A stretch of 53,906 nucleotides of DNA from a virus: positions 1 to 53,906 of the IMG/VR virus record IMGVR_UViG_3300025929_000021. The stretch is one strand, 5' to 3'. The translations under genes and the position numbers were made by a program. The notes below the pieces were generated by a model, which ran no database searches, was not told where the DNA came from, and saw only the letters and a list, made by a program, of their open reading frames with translations. The number at the start of each line of letters is the position of its first letter. Positions within the stretch are counted from its first letter, which is position 1. Shown piece after piece: positions 37,833 to 44,527 of the stretch.

Positions 37833-38061
37833 CCGAAACGAGTTAGCGGTACCCGGCAGGTGAAACCGGCCCGAACCCCCTCAGCGATTGCCCGGGGCTC
37901 GGTGCGGACGCGTGGGAACCGTGGAGGACGCCGGTCCAGCTGGCGTGACGCCGGAGAGACGGAGCGGGATCTTGCCTTGCACGGCATGTTGCCCGCTGGT
38001 AACAGGAACGGCAGGGAAGCGCCGAGCGGGTTGACACGCGGAGTGCTGAAGCGCCAAGTAC
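37833..38061. other. Non-coding GC-rich stretch
   Basis: Between tRNA-like genes B and E. No gene or clear T arm recognised; a few short inverted repeats (for example ACGCC...GGCGT near 37930). Nothing further supported. Confidence 0.4.
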
Positions 38062-38133
38062 CGCGCTGTAGCTCACTGGATAGAGCGGGGGTCCAAAGCC
38101 CTGTCAGCACCGGGTTCGATTCCCGGCAGCGCA
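38062..38133 (+). tRNA. tRNA-like gene E (closest to tRNA-Trp, short anticodon loop)
   Basis: Acceptor CGCGCTG (38062-38068) pairs with CAGCGCA over six of seven; D arm GCTC-ACTGGATA-GAGC; T arm CCGGG-TTCGATT-CCCGG. The anticodon arm GGGGT-CCAAA-GCCCT has a five-base loop, as if CU were lost from a CUCCAAA tRNA-Trp loop. No CCA encoded. Best canonical of the set. Confidence 0.55.
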
Positions 38134-38322
38134 CGGGATGCAGGGAAGGTGGGACCGAGTATCCGCCACCGCCCTGCTGTCGGTCATCGATGAGGGCGGC
38201 AAGGCGTCCGAAGATGATCGGCGGGTTGCCGCAGATCACCCGGGGTTTCCCTCGTGGCCACGACGCGGAAAAGATCTCCGGCAACCCACCCTGCAACCCC
38301 TCAACCGAAGGGCGCACCCCTC
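38134..38322. other. Untranslated gap before 38323
   Basis: About 190 bases after tRNA-like gene E. A 62-codon frame from 38138 has no ribosome-binding site and looks random. No gene supported. Confidence 0.4.
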
Positions 38323-38490
38323 ATGAAAAAGTGCTCCTGCGGCCTCAACACCTGGCCGCTCAACAAGACCATCACCATGTGCCCACGCTGCGACACCAGC
38401 GCCCAGCACAGCGGAACGCGCGTAGGCCCGCCCAACGCCCCCGGCACCCGAAACGGCTGGTTCAACGCCACCTTTGGAGACCGCAAGTGA
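38323..38490 (+). CDS. Small zinc-ribbon-like protein
   Basis: It encodes 55 residues with Cys-Ser-Cys-Gly and Cys-Pro-Arg-Cys pairs. The ribosome-binding site is weak (GAAGGGCG). It overlaps the next gene by four bases. Function unknown. Confidence 0.5.
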   Translation: MKKCSCGLNTWPLNKTITMCPRCDTSAQHSGTRVGPPNAPGTRNGWFNATFGDRK

Positions 38491-39104
38491 CCGACCCGCA
38501 CGCCGACGAACCGCCCGCCACCACCGGCCAGATCGCCGCCAACGCCCAGAACATGCCGCCCGGCGACATCCACGACGTCACCAGCTTCAACGAGAACACC
38601 CTCTCCAAGGTGCTCGCCGGGCTGAGAGCAGCCAACATCTCCGACGAGGCAGCAACAGACGCCATCCTGGAGATGCAGAACCGGGGCATCCTGTTCCGCG
38701 AAAACCCCATCGACACCGGTAAGGCCACCGACGGCTACCACAGCTTCAAGGAGCTGTACGCCCACCGCGAAGCCCTCACCGCCGTCCTCGCCACCATCGC
38801 CGCCATCGACGACGACTCGTGGCGCTCCAGGCAGCACCACCCCGACGATGCCCCCATGTTCGACGGGTACTTCATCGTCGGCATCAACCTGCCCGCCGGG
38901 CAGATCAGCTACCACCAGCCGCTGTCGCACTGGCATCTGTTCGACGCCGTGCCCGAGCTGGGGCACGCCCCGAAGTACGACGGGCACACCTCCGCCGACG
39001 TGGTGGCCAGGCTCCACGACTTCGCCGACGTCCTGAAGACCGCCATCAACGAGGGCAACGCCACCCTCCGTGGCACCGACGAAAGCGCAGGCACCGATGA
39101 GTGA
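38487..39104 (+). CDS. WDGH-family-like phage protein
   Basis: It encodes 205 residues from a GTG overlapping the previous stop. The conserved core runs Tyr-His-Ser-Phe-Lys-Glu-Leu-Tyr-Ala-His-Arg, Gly-Tyr-Phe-Ile-Val-Gly-Ile, Ile-Ser-Tyr-His-Gln-Pro-Leu, and Tyr-Asp-Gly-His-Thr-Ser-Ala-Asp-Val-Val, matching a phage family known by its (W/Y)DGHT motif. His and Asp residues suggest a metal or nucleotide-handling site. Function not established. Confidence 0.6.
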   Translation: MTDPHADEPPATTGQIAANAQNMPPGDIHDVTSFNENTLSKVLAGLRAANISDEAATDAILEMQNRGILFRENPIDTGKATDGYHSFKELYAHREALTAVLATIAAIDDDSWRSRQHHPDDAPMFDGYFIVGINLPAGQISYHQPLSHWHLFDAVPELGHAPKYDGHTSADVVARLHDFADVLKTAINEGNATLRGTDESAGTDE

Positions 39105-39219
39105 CAACTACCGGGACGGCTGCTCCGGCAAGAAGTGGCAGCTCAGCTGGTTCATCGTCCAGGCCGTCTACTTGGCAGCCTGGCTCACCGATCCGCGCAA
39201 GAAGAAGGGCACCAAGTGA
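39097..39219 (+). CDS. Very small membrane-associated protein
   Basis: It encodes 40 residues, with a hydrophobic Trp-Phe-Ile-Val-Gln-Ala-Val-Tyr-Leu-Ala-Ala-Trp-Leu segment and a Lys-Lys-Lys end. It overlaps both neighbours (ATGA and GTGA), which supports it as a real gene. Confidence 0.55.
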   Translation: MSDNYRDGCSGKKWQLSWFIVQAVYLAAWLTDPRKKKGTK

Positions 39220-39614
39220 AGTTCAAGCACCTCGCGCTCGCTGTCTCCCTGCTCCTCGGGGGCATCGGCGGCTCGTTCGTCGCCAGCCCGGCGCAGGCCG
39301 CCGCCAGCGACTGCCCCAGCGGCTACTTCTGCATCTGGACCGGCGCGGGTTACACCGGCTCCCGCTTCCAGTACTCGAACAGCGACTTCCTGGCCGGGCA
39401 GAACAACGGCATCCGGCTGGTCTCCGGGGTCACGAACCGGGGCTACTCGTTCTACGACCGGGTCGGCAAGGCCGTTTACATCATCGACGGTCCGGCCTGC
39501 GGCAACAGCACCTGGAACCGGGAGATGCAGAACGGTCAGGCCGCGTCCGGCGGCGACTGGGGCGGCCGGGTGTCCAGCATCCAGCTGTGGAACGCGTTCC
39601 CGCTGAGCTGCTAG
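39216..39614 (+). CDS. Secreted peptidase inhibitor family I36-like protein
   Basis: It encodes 132 residues from a GTG. A Sec signal peptide (basic start, hydrophobic 6-23, cleavage after Ala-Gln-Ala near residue 28) is followed by Cys33-Pro-Ser-Gly-Tyr-Phe-Cys39-Ile-Trp and a Tyr-Thr-Gly-x-Arg motif typical of the I36 family of Streptomyces inhibitors (crystallin-like fold). It would be released by the infected host. Possibly a host-derived moron that protects from extracellular proteases. Confidence 0.75.
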   Translation: MKFKHLALAVSLLLGGIGGSFVASPAQAAASDCPSGYFCIWTGAGYTGSRFQYSNSDFLAGQNNGIRLVSGVTNRGYSFYDRVGKAVYIIDGPACGNSTWNREMQNGQAASGGDWGGRVSSIQLWNAFPLSC

Positions 39615-39622
39615 TTCAGCGC

Positions 39623-39722
39623 GCTCCGGCTGGTGCAAGGCTCCTGAGGTTCAGACCCTAGACATGGTCAGTCGCGGCCTCCGCCTCAGGGGACAGCGTG
39701 GTTCGATTCCCGCTCGGAGCAC
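39623..39722 (+). tRNA. tRNA-like gene D with long anticodon region
   Basis: GCTCCG (39623-39628) pairs with CGGAGC (39715-39720), then ACCA. A T-arm-like GTGG-TTCGATT-CCCG lies upstream of the acceptor strand with an imperfect stem. TGAGG at 39644-39648 can pair with CCTCA 36 bases later; alternatively TTCAGAC reads as a Leu (CAG) anticodon loop with a long variable arm. About 100 nucleotides. Class uncertain. Confidence 0.4.
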
Positions 39723-39733
39723 CACTGCACAAC

Positions 39734-39743
39734 GTTTTCGATC
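39734..39743 (-). repeat. Dispersed motif GATCNAAAAC, copy 16
   Basis: On the minus strand CATGATCGAAAACG, in the gap between tRNA-like genes D and C, three bases before gene C. Confidence 0.95.
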
Positions 39744-39745
39744 AT

Positions 39746-39813
39746 GGCCGCATGGTGTAAGCAGCACACCGGACCCCACGCCGGAGGTGCAGGTGCAAAT
39801 CCTGCGGCGGCCA
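39746..39813 (+). tRNA. tRNA-like gene C, truncated
   Basis: GGCCGCA (39746-39752) pairs with GGCGGCC (39806-39812); D arm GTGT-AAGCAGC-ACAC; T arm GCAGG-TGCAAAT-CCTGC. Only 68 nucleotides. The anticodon arm is a CCGG/CCGG stem with an eight-base loop ACCCCACG. Paralogue of gene B. Anticodon not assigned; CCC or CCA would be readings. No CCA encoded. Confidence 0.4.
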
Positions 39814-39848
39814 CTACCCCGAGCGCCCTGGCCTTGTTGCCCTCGGTG

Positions 39849-39959
39849 GTATATCCACTCCCCGCCGGACCGGATCGCAGAACGCGGCCCCCGTGACTCA
39901 CGGGCGTTGCGGGATCGGCCGAATGCGGACCCGCCCGGCGGGGCGATAAGTGGATATAC
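39849..39959. ncRNA. Long stem structured RNA candidate
   Basis: An outer helix of 20 base pairs with one 5-base bulge: 39849-39868 with 39935-39943 and 39949-39959. Inner helices are possible (AACGC with GCGTT, CCGTG-ACT-CACGG). It lies in a 331-base gap without genes between tRNA-like gene C and the gene at 40145. No known class recognised. Confidence 0.5.
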
Positions 39960-40102
39960 GGTCAGTGACTTTTCGTGCGTGGCTTGCCCCGGTTTGCCGA
40001 CCTACTGGCGAGTACAGGTGCCAGGATTCCCGGGCCGACACCCAAAGCCGGTAGCTCTCCGTAAGAATCTTGGCCGCCGGGCACCATCAGCACGCCCGCT
40101 CA

Positions 40103-40110
40103 TGTATAGT
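40103..40110 (+). promoter_or_regulatory. Candidate -10 element TGTATAGT
   Basis: TGTATAGT lies 34 bases before the ATG at 40145, followed by AAGGAGGAG. Relative of the TGTATGCT element seen elsewhere. Confidence 0.45.
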
Positions 40111-40144
40111 TAGAGCCGACAGGTACCACCAAGGAGGAGACCGA

Positions 40145-40846
40145 ATGCAATTCCAGACGTTCAGCGGGTGGCTCTCCGCCAACCCGAACGCCACCGACGA
40201 CGAGAAGCTGACCGTTCTGCGCGGCTACATCTTCGCCGCCGCCAAGGAGAGCGTGGACGACGGCTACATCACGGCCGGGTGGGCGAACAAGAAGCTCCTG
40301 AGCCTGGGCATCGTTGCCCGCCTCGACACCCGGAACAGCTACACGATCGAGGTCCCCGCCAGCGGCAAGGCGGTGCTCAGATTCTCCGCCACCAGCCGCG
40401 CGCAGGCGATGTCCCTGGCCGCATCCGCCATGGGCAGCAACCGCATCTCCGTCAGCGACGTCACCTACGACCACGCCGCCATCACCATCAACGGCCCCGA
40501 GGACACCACACCGGTCGCCCCCGACAACGCTCCGGCCACCGTCGCCGACCTGCTCGCCAAGCTGCGGGAGACGGTCATGCTGGCGCATGTCGCCGGTCCG
40601 CGCATCTGCTCCAGCGGGGCCAGCGACCTGCTCGCCGAATTCGGGCTCGACCCGCTGCCGGAGACGAAGCGGTTCACCGTCCGCCGCGACGCGGAGGTCA
40701 CCCTCAAGACCTCCGTGGAGGCGTACGACGAGGACACCGCCAAGCGGGTTGCCGAATGGCGGTGGGAGGACGCCCACAACGGCTACTCCATCGCCGAGGT
40801 GATCGCCGCCGAGGACACGTACACCGTCACCGGCGACATCGCCTGA
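40145..40846 (+). CDS. Hypothetical protein in its own unit
   Basis: It encodes 233 residues with AAGGAGGAG upstream. Helical N-terminus, then alternating strands and helices; the C-terminal part has Arg-Arg-Asp-Ala-Glu-Val-Thr and Trp-Arg-Trp-Glu-Asp-Ala. No family recognised. Promoter-like sequence upstream and terminator downstream make it a single-gene unit. Confidence 0.6.
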   Translation: MQFQTFSGWLSANPNATDDEKLTVLRGYIFAAAKESVDDGYITAGWANKKLLSLGIVARLDTRNSYTIEVPASGKAVLRFSATSRAQAMSLAASAMGSNRISVSDVTYDHAAITINGPEDTTPVAPDNAPATVADLLAKLRETVMLAHVAGPRICSSGASDLLAEFGLDPLPETKRFTVRRDAEVTLKTSVEAYDEDTAKRVAEWRWEDAHNGYSIAEVIAAEDTYTVTGDIA

Positions 40847-40878
40847 TTCACCACCGAAGGGCTGTTTTGCGGCAGCCC

Positions 40879-40919
40879 GAAGCGCCCCCCGTCCACCGGA
40901 CAGTGACGGGGGGCGCTTC
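40879..40919. terminator. Terminator
   Basis: A 15-bp perfect stem (40879-40893 with 40905-40919), 11-base loop, after the gene at 40145 and before the macrodomain gene. Confidence 0.85.
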
Positions 40920-40941
40920 CCTTACCCCCTGGAGGACCGCA

Positions 40942-41505
40942 ATGCTCCGCACACTCGAACGCCTCACCGACTACTTCCGCCGGATCAAGACGCCGCGCCT
41001 GGAACTGGTCCTGGGCGACATCACGACCATCGCGTCCGACGCCATCGTCAACGCCGCCAAGTCGTCCCTGCTGGGCGGCGGCGGAGTGGACGGGGCGATC
41101 CACGCGGCGGCCGGTCCCGGCCTGCTCGCCGAATGCCGGGCCATCCGCCGCACCACCCGCCCCGACGGCCTGGACACCGGCGGTGCGGTCACCACCGCTG
41201 CCTATGACCTGCCCGCCCAGTACGTGATCCACACGGTCGGCCCGGTCTTCGCCCGGCAGCCGTACGTTTCGCTGCTGCGCTCCTGCTACACCCGGTCGCT
41301 GGCCGCTGCCGACGAGCTGGGCTGCGAGACCGTGTCGTTCCCGCTGATCTCCGCCGGGGTGTACGGCTGGCCGGTGCCCGACGCGATCGTGCAGGCGTCC
41401 ATCGCGATCGGCAGCTTCCGGGCCAGGCACGTCCGCACGGTCCGGCTGGTCCTGTTCGATCAGCGCACCTACGACCTGGCACGCACCGTGCTGGGCCGCC
41501 CCTGA
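40942..41505 (+). CDS. Macrodomain protein (ADP-ribose binding / ADP-ribosylhydrolase type)
   Basis: It encodes 187 residues with GGAGGAC upstream. It has the full macrodomain core: Gly25-Asp-Ile (adenine-binding Asp), Val-Asn37-Ala-Ala, Gly45-Gly-Gly-Gly-Val-Asp-Gly-Ala-Ile-His54, then Val-Ile-His-Thr-Val-Gly-Pro and Phe-Pro-Leu-Ile-Ser-Ala-Gly-Val-Tyr-Gly. The catalytic Asn and GGG(V/I) loop suggest the MacroD/YmdB type that removes ADP-ribose from acidic residues or deacetylates O-acetyl-ADP-ribose. The phage also encodes an ADP-ribosyltransferase-like domain (46191), so the two may work together. Confidence 0.85.
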   Translation: MLRTLERLTDYFRRIKTPRLELVLGDITTIASDAIVNAAKSSLLGGGGVDGAIHAAAGPGLLAECRAIRRTTRPDGLDTGGAVTTAAYDLPAQYVIHTVGPVFARQPYVSLLRSCYTRSLAAADELGCETVSFPLISAGVYGWPVPDAIVQASIAIGSFRARHVRTVRLVLFDQRTYDLARTVLGRP

Positions 41506-41521
41506 CTATCGAGGAGGAGCC

Positions 41522-41791
41522 GTGAGCCCCGAAGCTTTCCAGCGGTTCATCATGTCTGTCATTGCCGAAGAGGTCTACGCCGGGGACACCTGCGCCTGCG
41601 GATGCGGCGATACCCCCGTCCACGGAATCGCCGACGCTGCCACCCGGATCACCGCCGCCGTGGCCGAAAGGGTCGCCTCCGCCATTCCGTGCGAGCGCTG
41701 CTCCAAGCCGGTCACCGCCGTCGCGATCAAGACGGTCGGCCCGTACCAGGTGTGTCCTGACTGCGAGCCGATCGTCGCGGGACGCTACTGA
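41522..41791 (+). CDS. Small Cys-rich protein
   Basis: It encodes 89 residues from a GTG with GAGGAGG upstream. Cys-Ala-Cys-Gly-Cys-Gly, Cys-Glu-Arg-Cys and Cys-Pro-Asp-Cys pairs suggest one or two zinc sites. It follows the macrodomain gene. Unknown function. Confidence 0.6.
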   Translation: MSPEAFQRFIMSVIAEEVYAGDTCACGCGDTPVHGIADAATRITAAVAERVASAIPCERCSKPVTAVAIKTVGPYQVCPDCEPIVAGRY

Positions 41792-41841
41792 CCCGCAAGA
41801 ACTGACACTCCGCGCCAGAAAGGCCGGGCTGACCACCTAAG

Positions 41842-42150
41842 ATGGTGGCCATGCCCGGCCTTTCCTTCGTTACCGCCATCGAAATCATCGCGTTCGCGCG
41901 TCTCGTGGTCCTGCTCACCTCGGACGTGATCACCGCACGCCCCCGCGATGCATTCGTCACCGCCCTCAAAGAACGCGGTCACAACCTGCTGGCCTACCTG
42001 TTCCTTTGCCCCTGGTGCCTGTCTATCTGGCTCGCCATCCCCGCCGCCCCGATCATCTACGCTTACGGCAATTCGCCGTGGCTGTACGTGCCCGCCCTCG
42101 GGCTGGCCCTCTCGGCTGCGGCCGGTGCGCTCGCGCGCGTGAAGGGGTGA
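41842..42150 (+). CDS. DUF1360-like membrane protein
   Basis: It encodes 102 residues (or 99 from ATG 41851). Two or three hydrophobic helices and the Cys-Pro-Trp-Cys-Leu-Ser-Ile-Trp motif, with Arg-Leu and Asp-Val-Ile-Thr upstream, match DUF1360, often found next to portal genes in actinophages. Its role is unknown. Confidence 0.65.
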   Translation: MVAMPGLSFVTAIEIIAFARLVVLLTSDVITARPRDAFVTALKERGHNLLAYLFLCPWCLSIWLAIPAAPIIYAYGNSPWLYVPALGLALSAAAGALARVKG

Positions 42151-42154
42151 CGGA

Positions 42155-42619
42155 GTGGGGCTGCTGACCAAGCGCAAGACCGTCCCGGCCGGAGGCGACG
42201 CAGGACCCGGCACCCGCCCGGCCAACGCGCTCGTCGGTGCAGCCGTCCCGATCGATCTCAAAGAAGCGTCGTCGTGGCAGATGTTCAAGCTGGGCGACCA
42301 CCGCTGGCAGCACGAGGCATGGCGGCACTACGACATCTGCGGCGAAATGCGGTTCGTCGTCAACTGGATTGGCAACGCCGTGTCCCGCTGCCGCATGTAC
42401 GCCGCCGAAGTCGGCAAGGACGGTGTCGTCGGCGATGAGGTGAAGGACGAGCGGATCCGCACCATCGCGGAGACAATGTTCGGCACCCCCGCGTCGAAGG
42501 CGCAGGCGCAGCGACTGCTGGGAATCAACATGATGGTCGCCGGGGATGTGTTCATCGTCGCGGAGGGCTACCAGAACGCCTCTGAGGACAAGTGGTACGT
42601 CTGCTCGTCGTCGAGGTGA
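42155..42619 (+). pseudogene. Portal protein, N-terminal part (frame broken near 42606)
   Basis: It encodes 154 residues from a GTG, with Glu-Ala-Trp-Arg-His-Tyr-Asp-Ile-Cys-Gly-Glu and a Val-Asn-Trp-Ile-Gly-Asn helix typical of portal N-termini. The frame ends with a TGA right after Lys-Trp-Tyr-Val-Cys-Ser-Ser-Ser. The next frame continues naturally (Glu-Val-Thr-Arg-Arg-Gly-Glu), so one base appears to be missing around 42606-42614. It may be a sequencing or assembly error or a real mutation; a -1 slip would restore it. Confidence 0.75.
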
Positions 42620-44091
42620 CCCGGCGCGGTGAAGAGATCGTCGTCCGCCGGTCCATCACCCACGGCGGCGGCCAGTACACCCTGAACCCGCAGAAGGATC
42701 TACTGATCCGGGCATGGAATCCGCACCCCCGCCGGTACGACGCCGCCGACTCCACCGTCCGCGCCATCCTGCCCGTTCTGCGGGAGATGGAGCAGCTGAC
42801 GAAGCGCGTGTTCGCCGAGCTGGACTCGCGCCTGGCCGGTGCGGGGATCCTGCTTCTGCCGGACAGCATCGACTTCCCGGCCGCCCCGTCGGATGTTCCC
42901 GGCTCGTCCGTGCCGGGCGGGATCGACGGTTTCGCGCAGCTGTTGCAGCGCACCATGGCGACGTCGATGCAGCAGCGGGACAGCGCGGCGGCGATCGTGC
43001 CGATCGTGTTGCAGGTGGCGACGGACGCTCTCGACAAGATCAAACACTTGACGTTCGACTCGGCGATCAGCGACAAGATCACCGAGATGCGCGAGGCCGC
43101 CGTCAAACGCATGGCCATGAGCCTCGACATCCCCCCCGAAGTCCTCACCGGAATGGGCGGCAGCAACCATTGGTCGTCGTGGCAGATCGAGGAATCCTCG
43201 ATCAAAATCCACATCGAACCCCTGCTGATCCAGCTGGCCGACGCCCTCAACGTTGGCTACTTCCAGCCCGCCCTCAAGGCCACCGGAATCCCCGACCCGG
43301 AGAAATACACCCTCTGGTTCGACATTGCCGCCCTTGCCGTCCGGCCCAACCGGTCCGACCAGGCGTTGCAGTTCGTCGAGAAGGGCCTCATCTCCGACAA
43401 GGCCGCCCGCGAGAACGCGGCGTTCACCGAAGACGACGCCCCCGACGACACCGAGAAGGTGTACGAGCTGGTCAAAGCCCTCGTCATGGCACAGCCCCAG
43501 TTCGCCACCGACCCGGCCGTGCAGAAAGTGCTCGGCCTGCCCGCCATCCAGGCCGCCCCCACCGGCGCGCCCGCGCCCGGCCAGGGCGACCTGATGCCCG
43601 GCGACCCCGGATACGACGAGGCGGGCACCGAACCGGCCGACGCCGGGAACCGGGACCTGCCGCAGTTCCCGTCCGTCGCCGACGCCGAGCAGGGCAACGT
43701 CGGCACCGGCAGGCAGAAGCTGAAGTCGCTCGCCGCGTCCGCCAAGACGCAGGACGACGGCCCGCTGTTCTACGCCGCTGATGCTGCCGTGCGCCGCGCG
43801 CTGGAGCTGGCCGGTGGTCGCCTGGTGCCCGGCCCCGCGCGGGCCCGGTACGGGGTGCCGAAGCACGAGCTGCACACGCGCGTTGTCGCGGCACCCGACC
43901 GGGCGCAGTCGCTGCTGGCCGGAGCATGGACGCACGTGCGGGAACAGGCGACGCAGCTGGGAGCCGACCCGGATGCGCTCGAATCGGTGCTCGGCGGTTA
44001 CTGCGCGGAGCTGCTGACGCGTGGCCTGGTGCACGAGCCCGGCTACCTGCGCGCGATGCTGCACGAGACGCGAGGAGACCTGATTTCATGA
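42592..44091 (+). pseudogene. Portal protein, C-terminal part
   Basis: It encodes about 490 further residues. Features include Leu-Ile-Arg-Ala-Trp-Asn-Pro-His-Pro-Arg, Arg-Glu-Met-Glu-Gln-Leu and Asp-Ile-Pro-Pro-Glu-Val-Leu-Thr-Gly-Met, as in portals of siphophages. The first in-frame start (GTG 42592) lies before the frameshift but in the other frame and has no ribosome-binding site. The full portal would have about 640 residues. It ends in a TGA overlapping the next gene start. Confidence 0.8.
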
Positions 44092-44420
44092 TCGAAAACG
44101 ACGTCTACAAGATGCCTGACCAGCTACGCGGCACCACCCGCTGGTATCGCGGCATGAAAGCCACCGTGATGTCGGTCGACGACGGATTCGCCCTGCTGCT
44201 CTACGGCGACGGGTCATCCGCCTCCGTCCCGGTCGGCTCGCTGCTGAGCGAACCGCAGCCGCCCGTCCCCCGCTACCGCGTCGGCAATCACCAGGCGCAG
44301 AACATCTACCTCGGCGGCAAGTACATCGGTGTCATGTTCGACCCGGCCATGGCCGCCCGCGTGGTCGATGCGCTCAACGCCGCCGACCGTGCGGTAGCTG
44401 CCGAACGCTGGAATACGTGA
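44088..44420 (+). CDS. Small SH3-like protein beginning at motif copy 17
   Basis: It encodes 110 residues. Its first codons are the dispersed motif itself (Met-Ile-Glu-Asn). The core has Tyr-Arg-Gly-Met-Lys-Ala-Thr-Val and Phe-Ala-Leu-Leu-Leu-Tyr-Gly-Asp-Gly, resembling a small barrel. The start overlaps the portal stop (ATGA). GGAGA lies upstream. Function unknown. Confidence 0.6.
   Translation: MIENDVYKMPDQLRGTTRWYRGMKATVMSVDDGFALLLYGDGSSASVPVGSLLSEPQPPVPRYRVGNHQAQNIYLGGKYIGVMFDPAMAARVVDALNAADRAVAAERWNT
44090..44099 (+). repeat. Dispersed motif GATCNAAAAC, copy 17
   Basis: CATGATCGAAAACG, covering codons 1-4 of the gene at 44088 and the portal stop. Confidence 0.95.
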
Positions 44421-44512
44421 AATGCCGGGCAGCGCTCACCCGCTGGGCGTGCTGCTTTCTCGCCGACGCCGCGCGCATCGCCGCCGCCGTCTGCTCGCTG
44501 CCGCGCTCGTGA
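44417..44512 (+). CDS. Very small possible protein
   Basis: It encodes 31 residues from a GTG overlapping the previous stop (GTGA), Cys- and Ala-rich with one short hydrophobic stretch. It fills a gap before the MuF gene; supported only by the overlap. Confidence 0.3.
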   Translation: MKCRAALTRWACCFLADAARIAAAVCSLPRS

Positions 44513-44527
44513 AGGGAACCAAGCAGG

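Noticed and set aside
37776-39104. 442-codon open frame across the tRNA-like region
   Set aside because: Open by high GC only; covers tRNA-like genes and a gap; the real gene starts at 38487.
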